64,000 nt of DNA from Candidatus Allofournierella merdavium. Its GTDB lineage: Bacteria; Bacillota; Clostridia; Oscillospirales; Ruminococcaceae. The first letter of the stretch is position 1. The number at the start of each line of letters is the position of its first letter. The notes beneath the pieces were generated by a model, which had not been told where the DNA came from, made no database searches, and saw nothing but the letters and a program-made list of their open reading frames with translations. The DNA is taken from positions 1-64,000 of the forward strand of contig DWYI01000017.1 of the NCBI GenBank assembly GCA_019118765.1, written 5' to 3'. Position numbers and translations under genes: made by a program. Positions 50,059-59,226 of this stretch are shown in pieces.

Positions 50059-51279
50059 ATGACGATTTACGACGAACTGGTCGCCCGCGGCCTGATCGCT
50101 CAGGTGACCGACGAGGCGGAGATCAAGGACCTCATCAACAACGGCAAAGCCACCCTCTACATTGGCTTTGACCCCACGGCGGACTCGCTGCATGTGGGGC
50201 ATTTCATGGCTCTGATGCTGATGCGCCGGCTGCAAAAGGCGGGCAACCGCCCCATCGCCCTGATCGGCGGCGGCACCGGCATGGTGGGCGATCCCAGCGG
50301 CCGCACCGATATGCGCACCATGATGACGGTGGAGACCATCGCCCACAACTGCGAGTGCTTCAAAAAGCAGATGAGCAAGTTCATCGACTTTTCCGATGGC
50401 AAGGCACTGATGCTGAACAACGCCGACTGGCTGATGAAACTCAATTACATCGAACTGCTGCGGGAGGTGGGCGCCTGCTTCTCGGTGAACAACATGCTGC
50501 GCGCCGAGTGCTACAAACAGCGGATGGAGAAGGGCCTGTCCTTCCTGGAATTCAACTACATGATCATGCAGTCCTACGACTTCTATCACATGTTCCAGAC
50601 CGTCGGCTGCAACCTCCAGTGCGGCGGCGACGACCAGTGGTCCAATATGCTGGGCGGCACTGAGCTGATCCGCCGCAAGCTGGGCAAGGACGCCTATGCC
50701 ATGACCATCACCCTGCTGCTCACCAGCGAGGGCAAAAAGATGGGCAAGACCCAGAAGGGCGCCGTCTGGCTGGATCCCGAAAAGACCTCTCCCTACGAGT
50801 TCTATCAGTACTGGCGCAATGTGGATGACGCCGACGTGCTGAAATGCCTGCGGATGCTCACCGACCTGCCCCTGGAGCAGATCGACGCGATGTCCTCCTG
50901 GCAGGGCGGTGAACTGAACAAGGCGAAGGAGATCCTGGCCTTTGAGTTGACCAAGCTGGTCCACAGCGAGGAGGAGGCCCAAAAAGCGCAGGAGACCGCC
51001 CGCGGCCTGTTCAGCGGTGGAGCCGACACCCAGAACATGCCCTCCACCACCCTCACCGCTGACCAGTTCACCGACGGCAGGATCGGTGTTCTGGACATGA
51101 TGCTGGCCGCGAAACTGGTGCCCAGCAAGCGGGAGGCCCGCCAGCTGATCCAGCAGGGCGGCGTTCTGCTGGACGGGGAAAAGGTCACCGACCCCACCAT
51201 GACCGTGAGCGCCGAGGCGCTGGCGGCCGGCGTGGTCATCAAAAAGGGCAAGAAGGTCTACCACAAGGTACAGCTGTAA
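50059..51279 (+). CDS. tyrS: tyrosyl-tRNA synthetase
   Basis: A 406-residue class I synthetase. HVGH (HIGH class, in DSLHVGHFM, about residue 45) and KMGKT (KMSKS class) are present, with QCGGDDQWSN for tyrosine recognition and a C-terminal S4 domain (LVPSKREARQLIQQGG). ATG 50059 with AAGGAGG; the long open frame upstream is the T-box leader, not coding. A mini-ORF ATG at 50051 ends after three codons. Confidence 0.96.
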   Translation: MTIYDELVARGLIAQVTDEAEIKDLINNGKATLYIGFDPTADSLHVGHFMALMLMRRLQKAGNRPIALIGGGTGMVGDPSGRTDMRTMMTVETIAHNCECFKKQMSKFIDFSDGKALMLNNADWLMKLNYIELLREVGACFSVNNMLRAECYKQRMEKGLSFLEFNYMIMQSYDFYHMFQTVGCNLQCGGDDQWSNMLGGTELIRRKLGKDAYAMTITLLLTSEGKKMGKTQKGAVWLDPEKTSPYEFYQYWRNVDDADVLKCLRMLTDLPLEQIDAMSSWQGGELNKAKEILAFELTKLVHSEEEAQKAQETARGLFSGGADTQNMPSTTLTADQFTDGRIGVLDMMLAAKLVPSKREARQLIQQGGVLLDGEKVTDPTMTVSAEALAAGVVIKKGKKVYHKVQL

Positions 51280-51284
51280 TGCAC

Positions 51285-51320
51285 AAAAAAAGAGTGCCGT
51301 CACAGACGGCACTCTTTTTT
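51285..51320. terminator. bidirectional terminator between tyrS and the ACT gene
   Basis: AAAAAAAGAGTGCCGTC and GACGGCACTCTTTTTT around loop ACA; A-tract on one side and T-tract on the other serve both convergent transcripts. Confidence 0.9.
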
Positions 51321-51325
51321 CATCG

Positions 51326-51790
51326 TTACAGGCCGAACGCCTCCCGCAGCGCCCCCAGGGCGGTGTCTTCATCCTCCGAGGCCACCAGCAGCGAGATGTC
51401 CACCGAACTGGTGGTGATCAGGTGGATGGGCACTTTGGCGGCGGCCATGACCTCCATCACCCGGGAGGCCACGCCGCACAGATTCGGCATTTCCTGTCCG
51501 AACAGGGTCAGCTTGGTATACCCGCCGCTGATCAGCGGCGCCGGCCCGCTTTTGCCCGCCGTGACCTGGGGCAGCGTGCGCATCACGATGGACCAGTTGT
51601 CATAGGAGGTGGTAAAGCTCAGCGCAGCCTCATCGCCCTGGGGCAGGCCCTGGCAGATCATGTCCATGTTGACCCCGGCCGCAGCAAAGGGGGAGAGGTA
51701 CCCTGCCGGTCCGCCCTCGCTCTGCCGCACGGCAGGGAAGGCCACCACCATGATGTTCTGTTCGCTGGAAAGATCGGAAATCCCGTTCAT
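51326..51790 (-). CDS. stand-alone aspartokinase-type tandem ACT regulatory protein
   Basis: A 154-residue protein equal to the two ACT domains of lysine-sensitive aspartokinase (the LysC C-terminus): FAAAGVNMDMICQG for ACT1 and NLCGVASRVMEVMAAAKVPI for ACT2, with no kinase catalytic domain. ACT pairs bind lysine/threonine. As the last gene of the asd-dapA-dapB-capA operon, it may be a free regulatory subunit or lysine sensor. No kinase gene is in this window. ATG 51790 with GGGAGG. Confidence 0.8.
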   Translation of the reverse strand: MNGISDLSSEQNIMVVAFPAVRQSEGGPAGYLSPFAAAGVNMDMICQGLPQGDEAALSFTTSYDNWSIVMRTLPQVTAGKSGPAPLISGGYTKLTLFGQEMPNLCGVASRVMEVMAAAKVPIHLITTSSVDISLLVASEDEDTALGALREAFGL

Positions 51791-51807
51791 ATTGTACTGC
51801 CTCCCTT

Positions 51808-53031
51808 TTATAGATCCAAAAAAGTGTTGTCAATATTCTCCCGCAGCACCGATTCAATATAGCTTTTGCTGAAACCGGGAAAGTTTGCCCGCACACCATG
51901 GCTTGCGGCCAATTCGTCGGTGTAATCCTTGTAGAGATAAATGCGGATCTGAGAATAGTTCTGGCCGTAATGGTTGACGGTGGGATGGAGCATCGGCTCC
52001 TTCAACACCGTCTCGCTGGAGCCGTCCGGCTGGGTGGTTTTTTCCAGTGTGAAGCTCAGCACCACACCGATCATCGTGTCCGCCGTGGACTGGGCGTTCA
52101 GAAAGTTTCCCAGGGAATAGGCCACAAATACCTGCCGTCCATCGGCGGCGGTGAGCCATTGGGCGTCCTGCACCACATGGGGGTGGGTGCCGATCACCAC
52201 ACCGGCGCCCCAGTCCGCCATCTGCTGTGCCAGGGCTCGCTGGGCGTCGGTCGCCTTGTGGCTGCCCTCCACGCCCCAGTGCACGCCCACCACCACGAAG
52301 TCCGCCTGCTGGCGGGCCAGTTCGATCTGCCGCTGGATTACGTCGGTCTCTCGGGTGTAGATCAGATTCGCCTCGGCGCCCGCCGGCGTGGGAATGCCGT
52401 TGGTGAACTCGGTATAGGACAGATAGGCGATCCGGATGCCGTTCGTCTCCCGGATCACGATGTTATCGTAATCCGCTTCGCCCTCGTACAGTCCGCAGGT
52501 GACGGCATCCTCCGGCAGGCTGGCCCAGAAGCGCCGCGTGGCGGCAATGCCCTCGGCGCCCTTGTCGTATGTATGGTTGTTGGCAAGGCTGAACACGCGG
52601 AACCCAATGTCGTACAACTCCCGCCCCATATCGCCCGGGGTGGAAAAGCAGGGATAACTGCTGGGTTCCAGTTCGTCGTTGACCAGCGTTTCCTGGTTGA
52701 TCCAATTCACGTCGAACCCGGCGTAGAAGTCCCGCACGGCGTCGTAGCAGAAGGAAAAATCGTATCCCGTTTCACCCTCCGCCTGGGCACGGCGCGCTGC
52801 CTGATTGAAGATGCCGTTGTGGATCAGGTTGTCGCCAGTGGCGGAAAAACGCACGGTGGACACCGTTGGTGTCGGCTGCGGCGTGGGCGCCGGAGCGGGG
52901 GAGGGTGAAGGTGATGGCTGCGGGTAAGACGCCGCGGTCTGCTGCACCGAAGAAAAGGTGTTGCTCGCAAGGGGAACGATCATCAGCAGCGCGATGACCG
53001 CCAGTGCGAGAACGATCAGTTTTTTTTTCAT
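51808..53031 (-). CDS. CapA-family metallophosphatase-like protein, membrane-anchored
   Basis: A 407-residue protein. An N-terminal helix (residues 5-27) is followed by a Pro/Ser-rich spacer (PSPSPSPAPAPTPQPTP) and the PGA_cap domain: SATGDNLIHNG, SLANNHTYDKG, VGVHWGVEG and VIGTHPHVVQ. CapA relatives act in poly-gamma-glutamate production or as phosphoesterases; the presence inside a DAP operon is unexplained. It is 9 bp from dapB and 17 bp from the ACT gene. Confidence 0.85.
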   Translation of the reverse strand: MKKKLIVLALAVIALLMIVPLASNTFSSVQQTAASYPQPSPSPSPAPAPTPQPTPTVSTVRFSATGDNLIHNGIFNQAARRAQAEGETGYDFSFCYDAVRDFYAGFDVNWINQETLVNDELEPSSYPCFSTPGDMGRELYDIGFRVFSLANNHTYDKGAEGIAATRRFWASLPEDAVTCGLYEGEADYDNIVIRETNGIRIAYLSYTEFTNGIPTPAGAEANLIYTRETDVIQRQIELARQQADFVVVGVHWGVEGSHKATDAQRALAQQMADWGAGVVIGTHPHVVQDAQWLTAADGRQVFVAYSLGNFLNAQSTADTMIGVVLSFTLEKTTQPDGSSETVLKEPMLHPTVNHYGQNYSQIRIYLYKDYTDELAASHGVRANFPGFSKSYIESVLRENIDNTFLDL

Positions 53032-53040
53032 TTTAATCCC

Positions 53041-53799
53041 TTACAGAAGTTCCTTCATCAGGTCTTTCATCGTGTAAAGGCCAGGGCCTTTATTGGAAAG
53101 AAATACCGCCGCGTTCACCGCGCCGTTGGCGAATACGCGGCGCGAACCCGCGCTGTGGCCAAGGGTGATCACCTCGTCCGGCCCGCAGAACAAAATCTCA
53201 TGTTCACCCACGATGCTGCCACCCCGGACCGAGTGTATCCCGATCTCATGAGGCGAGCGCTTCTGCCGCACGCTGTGGCGGTCGTACACATATTCATAGG
53301 GCTGGGCGGCCACCTTGTTGATCTCGTCGGCCAGCAGCAGCGCGGTGCCGCTGGGGGCGTCCAGCTTGTTGTGATGATGCTTTTCGATGATCTCGATGTC
53401 GTAGTCCAGCCCCAGTGCTGCCGCCGCCTGTTGGGCCAGCTGGGCCAGCAGATTGATGCCCATGGACATATTGGCGCTCTTGAATACGGCGCAGCGGGTG
53501 CTGGCGTCGGCCAGCAGCGCTTCGGTGTCCGCGTCCAGCCCGGTGGTGCAGATGACACAGGGCAGCGCGTTTTGCGCGCAGAAGCGCAGCGCGTTGCGGG
53601 TGGCGGCGGGGCTGGAAAAATCGATGAGCACATCGGCCTGCACGTTCAATTCTTCCAGACTGGCCGCCACGGGGATGGCCCCGCTCTGGGGGGTGATATC
53701 CACGCCGCCCACCACGCGGCAGTCATTGCGCTGGTCGATCAGTTCGCACAGGACCTTGCCCATGCGGCCGTTGATTCCCTGAATGATGATACGGGTCAT
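53041..53799 (-). CDS. dapB: 4-hydroxy-tetrahydrodipicolinate reductase
   Basis: A 252-residue NAD(P)H enzyme of lysine/DAP synthesis. GINGRMGKVL (nucleotide site) and EKHHHNKLDAPSGTA (active-site His/Lys) are clear. ATG 53799 follows AGGAG; a longer form starting at 53826 lacks support. Confidence 0.96.
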   Translation of the reverse strand: MTRIIIQGINGRMGKVLCELIDQRNDCRVVGGVDITPQSGAIPVAASLEELNVQADVLIDFSSPAATRNALRFCAQNALPCVICTTGLDADTEALLADASTRCAVFKSANMSMGINLLAQLAQQAAAALGLDYDIEIIEKHHHNKLDAPSGTALLLADEINKVAAQPYEYVYDRHSVRQKRSPHEIGIHSVRGGSIVGEHEILFCGPDEVITLGHSAGSRRVFANGAVNAAVFLSNKGPGLYTMKDLMKELL

Positions 53800-53866
53800 A
53801 GTGTGTTTCTCCTGTTCTTTTGACAAAAGGCCCGGCGCAGACAGCGCGCGGGCCTTCTGAGTCCTC

Positions 53867-54754
53867 TTATAAAAGGCCGGCGTTCTGCAGTTCCCGACGG
53901 ACCAGTGCGGCGTGATCGTCGCTCAGCGGCACCAGCGGCAGACGGCAGGGCCCGGACGGGAGCCCCATCATCTCCAGGGCGGCTTTTACGGGGATGGGAT
54001 TCACTTCACAGAACATCGCCTTGCAAAGGCCCATCAGCTTCAGCTGCAGGTCACGGCTCTCCTCGATCTTTCCGTCGAACCACAACTGGCACATCCGGTG
54101 CATAGGTTCGGGCGCCACGTTGGAGACCACCGAGATCACGCCCTTGCCGCCCAGCGCCAGGATGGGCACCACCTGATCGTCGTTGCCGGAATACAGCGGC
54201 AGTTCGTCGCCGCACAGGGCGGCGGTCATGGCAATCTGGCTGATGTTGCCGCTGGCCTCCTTGATGCCGCAGATCAGCGGGTTTTTGGCCAGTTCCCGCG
54301 CGGTGGCAGACTCGATGTTCACTCCGGTGCGGGAGGGGACGTTGTACAGGATCGCGGGCAGGCCGGCGGCGTCCACGATGGTGTTGAAGTTGGCGATCAG
54401 ACCCTTTTGCGTGGTCTTGTTGTAATACGGCGTCACCAGCAGCAGCGCGTCCGCGCCCAGGGCTTTGGCCTCTTTGGACATATCCACCGCGTGCTCGGTG
54501 TAGTTGGAACCGGTGCCCGCGATCACAGGAACACGCCCCGCGGCGGCTTTCACCGCAACACGGATGCATTCAAGGTGCTCGTCGTCTTTCAAAGTGGCGG
54601 ACTCGCCCGTCGTGCCGCAGATCACAATGGCGTCGGTGCCGCCCTTGATCTGGTATTCGATCAGCTGCACCAGCCCCTCGTAATCCACCTTGCCGTTCGG
54701 CAGCATCGGGGTGATGATGGCGACGGCGGCTCCGGTGAAGATCGTCGTTTTCAT
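53867..54754 (-). CDS. dapA: 4-hydroxy-tetrahydrodipicolinate synthase
   Basis: A 295-residue TIM-barrel aldolase condensing pyruvate with aspartate semialdehyde. GTTGESATL, YNVPSRTGVN (catalytic Tyr) and CGIKEASGN (Schiff-base Lys). ATG 54754 with AAGGAG. The product feeds peptidoglycan, lysine and dipicolinate for spores. Confidence 0.96.
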   Translation of the reverse strand: MKTTIFTGAAVAIITPMLPNGKVDYEGLVQLIEYQIKGGTDAIVICGTTGESATLKDDEHLECIRVAVKAAAGRVPVIAGTGSNYTEHAVDMSKEAKALGADALLLVTPYYNKTTQKGLIANFNTIVDAAGLPAILYNVPSRTGVNIESATARELAKNPLICGIKEASGNISQIAMTAALCGDELPLYSGNDDQVVPILALGGKGVISVVSNVAPEPMHRMCQLWFDGKIEESRDLQLKLMGLCKAMFCEVNPIPVKAALEMMGLPSGPCRLPLVPLSDDHAALVRRELQNAGLL

Positions 54755-54778
54755 TGCGCTCAACTCCTTTTGGTTCGA

Positions 54779-55858
54779 TCAGTCAAAATAACCTTTGGCG
54801 GCCAGCAGTTCAGCCAGAAGGACGGCGCCGCCCGCCGCGCCCCGCAAAGTATTATGGGACAGACAGACGAACTTGTAGTCATACTGGGTATCCGGGCGCA
54901 GGCGGCCGATGGAAACGGCCATGCCGTTTTCCAGGTTGCGGTCCAGCTTGGTCTGAGGCCGGTCGTTCTCCTCAAAATAGTGCAAAAAGTGTTTCGGGGC
55001 GCTGGGCAGCTTCAGGCGCTGCGCCTCACCCTCGTAATCTGCCCAGCGCGCCAGGATCTCCTCTTTGGAGGGGGTCTTCTCAAAACTCATGAAGACGGCA
55101 GCCATGTGCCCGTCGGACACCGGGATGCGCAGGCACTGGGCGGTGATGGAGGGGGCGGCGGCCGGCACGATGACGCCGGCTTCCACCTTGCCCCACAGCT
55201 TCAGCGGCTCCTGTTCGCTCTTTTCCTCCTCGCCGCCGATGTAGGGGATGCAGTTGTCTACCATTTCCGGCCAGGTGGCAAAGGTCTTGCCCGCGCCGGA
55301 GATCGCCTGGTAGGTGCACACCAGCGCCTTGGTGAGGCCGAATTCATCCTTCAGCGGATGCAGCGCCGGCACATAGCTTTGCAGCGAACAGTTGGATTTG
55401 ACCGCCACAAAGCCCTTTTTGGTGCCCAGACGCGCTCTCTGGGCCGGGATGACCTCAAGGTGCTCGGGGTTGATCTCCGGCACCACCATGGGCACATCGG
55501 GGGTGAAGCGATGGGCGCTGTTGTTGGAGACCACCGGGCATTCCGCCTTGGCGTAGCTCTCTTCCAGCGCGCGGATCTCCTCTTTTTTCATGTCCACCGC
55601 GCAGAACACAAAGTCCACCTGGGAAGCCACTTCCTCCACATGGGAGGCATCCAGCACCACCATGTTCCGAACGTTCGCGAGCATCGGGTCCGGCATGGCC
55701 CAACGGTCGCCCACAGCCTCCTCGTAGGTTTTGCCTGCCGAGCGGGGAGAGGCAGCCAGAACGGCCAGATTGAACCAGGGATGCTGCGCCAGCAGAGATA
55801 CGAACCGCTGACCGACCATGCCGGTGGCGCCCACGACGCCCACTTGATACTGTTTCAT
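54779..55858 (-). CDS. asd: aspartate-semialdehyde dehydrogenase, archaeal/fungal-type
   Basis: A 359-residue enzyme making aspartate semialdehyde. VGVVGATGMVGQRFVSLL (NADP site) and KSNCSLQSYVPALHPL, with the active-site Cys. Length and motifs fit the longer archaeal/fungal-like subgroup. ATG 55858 has AAAGGA; the in-frame ATG at 55948 has none. First gene of the lysine operon; its leader carries the operator and promoter described separately. Confidence 0.94.
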   Translation of the reverse strand: MKQYQVGVVGATGMVGQRFVSLLAQHPWFNLAVLAASPRSAGKTYEEAVGDRWAMPDPMLANVRNMVVLDASHVEEVASQVDFVFCAVDMKKEEIRALEESYAKAECPVVSNNSAHRFTPDVPMVVPEINPEHLEVIPAQRARLGTKKGFVAVKSNCSLQSYVPALHPLKDEFGLTKALVCTYQAISGAGKTFATWPEMVDNCIPYIGGEEEKSEQEPLKLWGKVEAGVIVPAAAPSITAQCLRIPVSDGHMAAVFMSFEKTPSKEEILARWADYEGEAQRLKLPSAPKHFLHYFEENDRPQTKLDRNLENGMAVSIGRLRPDTQYDYKFVCLSHNTLRGAAGGAVLLAELLAAKGYFD

Positions 55859-55925
55859 TGTACACTCGTTCCTTTCCGCAAAGCCCTCTATGATTTGCCG
55901 GTGTGGACGTATAAAAAAAACCGGC

Positions 55926-55954
55926 TTGAAAACCGGCAATGTATGCAATATAAT
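55926..55954 (+). promoter_or_regulatory. promoter of queA (plus strand)
   Basis: TTGAAA at 55926, 17-bp spacer, TATAAT at 55949. The -10 overlaps the left arm of an inverted repeat TATGCAAT (55942-55949)/ATTGCATA (55962-55969). Confidence 0.7.
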
Positions 55955-56005
55955 AAATTAGATTGCATAGCGTGCACAGCGCACCACACCTTTAAATATG
56001 TTTTA

Positions 56006-56034
56006 AATATAGCATTGCCGCACGGCAATGTCAA
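56006..56034 (-). promoter_or_regulatory. promoter of the asd-dap operon (minus strand)
   Basis: Reading the minus strand, TTGACA at 56034-56029, 17-bp spacer, TATATT at 56011-56006; near consensus. Confidence 0.85.
56013..56030. promoter_or_regulatory. palindromic operator candidate in the asd promoter spacer
   Basis: CATTGCCG-CA-CGGCAATG, a perfect 8-2-8 palindrome that fills the space between -35 and -10. A further half-site CGGCAATG is at 55934-55941. The regulator is unknown. Confidence 0.65.
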
Positions 56035-56056
56035 TTGTGAAGAAAGGCAATACTCC

Positions 56057-57085
56057 ATGCTGAAAAAAGATTTTTGGTTTGACCTGCCCCATGAACTGAT
56101 CGCACAGGAACCGGCCGATCCACGGGACTCCGCCCGCCTTTTGTGCGCGCAGCGGGGCAGCGATGAACTTCGCCACAAGGTGTTTCGTGATCTGCCTGAC
56201 CTATTAAATGCCGGGGATCTTCTGGTTGTGAACGATTCCAAGGTTTTGCCCGCCCGTTTGGTGGGGGAAAAGGCGGAAACCGGCGCGGTGAGCGAAATTT
56301 TGCTGCTGCGGCAGGTGAAGGGCGATGTGTGGGAGTGCCTGGCAAAGCCCGGCAAACGTCTGAAAGCCGGCACCGAAGTGGTGTTTGGCGACGGCAGCCT
56401 GCGGGCGGTCATCCGCGAGACGATGGAGGACGGCAACAAGCTGGTGGAGTTCTTCTATGACACCCAGACGCTGTATGAAAAGCTGGATGAGTTCGGCAAG
56501 ATGCCGCTGCCGCCTTATATCACCCGTCAGCTGGAGGACCAGAGCCAGTACCAGACCGTGTACGCAAAGGAATTGGGCAGCGCCGCGGCCCCTACGGCGG
56601 GCCTGCATTTCAGCCCGGAACTGATGGATCGGCTGCGGGCGAAGGGCGTGGATTTCGCCGAGGTGACGCTGCATGTGGGCCTTGGGACCTTCCGCCCCGT
56701 GAAAGAGGAAGACATCGCCGACCACCAGATGCACTCGGAGTGGTACTCCGTCAGCGAAGAGACCGCCCGCAAGATCAACGAGACGAAAGCCCGGGGCAAC
56801 CGGGTGATCTGTGTGGGCACCACCAGCTGCCGCACCCTGGAATCGGTGGCGGCCAAATACGGCGAGATCCGCGCCTGCAGCGGTGACACGGACATCTTCC
56901 TTTATCCCGGCTGCAAGTTTCGGTGCATGGACGGGCTGATCACCAATTTCCATCTGCCGGAGAGCACCCTCATTATGCTGGTCAGCGCTTTCTACGGTTA
57001 CGAGCGCACCATGGCCGCCTATCGGGAGGCGGTGGCTCAGCGGTACCGGTTCTTCAGCTTTGGCGATGCCATGCTGATTCTGTAA
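56057..57085 (+). CDS. queA: tRNA preQ1(34) S-adenosylmethionine ribosyltransferase-isomerase
   Basis: A 342-residue enzyme adding the cyclopentene part of queuosine at tRNA position 34. Conserved FDLPHELIAQEP at the N-terminus, TAGLHFSPELMDRL, HVGLGTFRPV and ITNFHLPESTL. ATG 56057; a much longer open frame upstream is antisense to dapA/asd and is not coding. Confidence 0.96.
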   Translation: MLKKDFWFDLPHELIAQEPADPRDSARLLCAQRGSDELRHKVFRDLPDLLNAGDLLVVNDSKVLPARLVGEKAETGAVSEILLLRQVKGDVWECLAKPGKRLKAGTEVVFGDGSLRAVIRETMEDGNKLVEFFYDTQTLYEKLDEFGKMPLPPYITRQLEDQSQYQTVYAKELGSAAAPTAGLHFSPELMDRLRAKGVDFAEVTLHVGLGTFRPVKEEDIADHQMHSEWYSVSEETARKINETKARGNRVICVGTTSCRTLESVAAKYGEIRACSGDTDIFLYPGCKFRCMDGLITNFHLPESTLIMLVSAFYGYERTMAAYREAVAQRYRFFSFGDAMLIL

Positions 57086-58237
<1,152 letters not shown>

Positions 58238-58249
58238 TCCGGCAATCCC

Positions 58250-58278
58250 TTGCAAATTGTGCCGGTATCCGCTATAAT
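58250..58278 (+). promoter_or_regulatory. promoter of yajC
   Basis: TTGCAA at 58250, 17-bp spacer, TATAAT at 58273. Confidence 0.8.
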
Positions 58279-58317
58279 TGATACAATACGATCCCGAATT
58301 TCGAGAGGAGTTAGACA

Positions 58318-58644
58318 ATGAACATTCAGTTTCTGTCCACCATGGATCCCAACACGATGAGCAACATCAGCATGATCGCCATGCTGGTGATTATGTTTGC
58401 GGTGATGTACTTTTTGCTGTACCGTCCCCAGAAAAAGCAGCAGAAGAAGGAAGCCGAGATGCGCAACTCGCTGGAGATCGGCGATGAGGTGACCACCATC
58501 GGCGGCATCGTTGGCCGTGTGATCGCCATCAAAGAGGACACCTTCGTGCTGGAGACCGGCAGCGACCGCACCAAGATCCGTTTCCGCCGCGCCGCCGTGC
58601 AGGCCGTGAACAAGCTGGAGATGGAAACTCCTGCGCAGAAATAA
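58318..58644 (+). CDS. yajC: preprotein translocase subunit YajC
   Basis: A 108-residue single-pass membrane protein accessory to SecDF/YidC. One N-terminal helix (about residues 17-38) ends YFLLYRPQKKQQKK, followed by LEIGDEVTTIGGIVGRV. ATG 58318 with GAGAGGAG. No secD/secF is adjacent, unlike in many bacteria. Confidence 0.94.
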   Translation: MNIQFLSTMDPNTMSNISMIAMLVIMFAVMYFLLYRPQKKQQKKEAEMRNSLEIGDEVTTIGGIVGRVIAIKEDTFVLETGSDRTKIRFRRAAVQAVNKLEMETPAQK

Positions 58645-58658
58645 CAACATCCGGACTA

Positions 58659-58706
58659 AAAAGCCGCCTCCCCGCATACTGTTTTAGTGTGCAGGGAGGT
58701 GCTTTT
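58659..58706 (+). terminator. terminator of yajC that includes the ribosome binding site of the next gene
   Basis: AAAAAGC-CGCCTCCCCGCATACT pairs, with a few mismatches, with AGTGTGCAGGGAGGTGCTTTTTT. The 3' arm contains GGGAGGTG, the apparent Shine-Dalgarno of the gene starting at 58709. Confidence 0.75.
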
Positions 58707-58708
58707 TT

Positions 58709-59128
58709 ATGCCAAAACAGCCGAAACCGGGGCGCAATGCCAGCGGCCCTCTGGGAAAGATCCTGATCTCCGGTGTCGCGGGATTGGCCGTGACGTTTCT
58801 TGCGCTGCTTTTCTGCAGCTGGCTGTTCACCAGAACGCAGTTGCCCGCATGGTCCGCCGTGCCCATGGCCACCTGTGCAGTGTGTCTGGGCTGCTTTGTC
58901 TGTGGCCTCGCTCTGGCGCGAGGATTCAAAAAGAACGGCTTGTTCTGTGGCCTGTGCACAGGGGTGGCGTACTATCTGATCTACCTTGCGGCCGCGCTGC
59001 TCAACGGTCAGTTCGACTTCACCGCCACCGCCGGCATCAAGCTGGTCTGCTACATCCTGGCCGGCTGCTTCGGCGGGTATCTTGGGATCATGATAGCGGA
59101 ACGCAAACGAACCCGCCGTCCCGGTTAA
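58709..59128 (+). CDS. TIGR04086-family membrane protein
   Basis: A 139-residue protein with four hydrophobic helices (about residues 20-40, 50-68, 77-96, 106-127) of the clostridial TIGR04086 group; function unknown. ATG 58709 directly follows the U-tract of the yajC terminator, and its ribosome binding site lies in that hairpin. No promoter is obvious between, so it may be expressed by readthrough. Confidence 0.72.
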   Translation: MPKQPKPGRNASGPLGKILISGVAGLAVTFLALLFCSWLFTRTQLPAWSAVPMATCAVCLGCFVCGLALARGFKKNGLFCGLCTGVAYYLIYLAAALLNGQFDFTATAGIKLVCYILAGCFGGYLGIMIAERKRTRRPG

Positions 59129-59131
59129 AGG

Positions 59132-59168
59132 AAAAACGCTCCGCTTTGCAACGCGCGGAGCGTTTTTT
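59132..59168 (+). terminator. terminator after the TIGR04086 gene
   Basis: AAAAACGCTCCGC, loop, GCGGAGCG followed by TTTTTT. Confidence 0.85.
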
Positions 59169-59226
59169 CATAGGGATCGGATCCACCGCATACAATTTTG
59201 TAAACAACCAAAAAGAGGTACAAGCT

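Noticed and set aside
47497..51372. 1291-codon minus-strand open frame under argR-recN-tyrS
   Set aside because: Antisense shadow that crosses three well-supported genes and a T-box; no known domain.
55859..55948. In-frame ATG at 55948 as start or leader peptide of asd
   Set aside because: No ribosome binding site, and the extra 30 residues do not resemble the enzyme's N-terminus; only one Lys codon, so no attenuation logic.
55858..56011. Lysine riboswitch in the asd leader
   Set aside because: The leader is only about 140 nt and lacks the L-box core sequences; only a weak 5-bp stem with a T run (about 55908-55937) is seen.
53912..56056. Long plus-strand frame upstream of queA
   Set aside because: Antisense to dapB/dapA/asd; only the part from 56057 is QueA, which has its own promoter and start.
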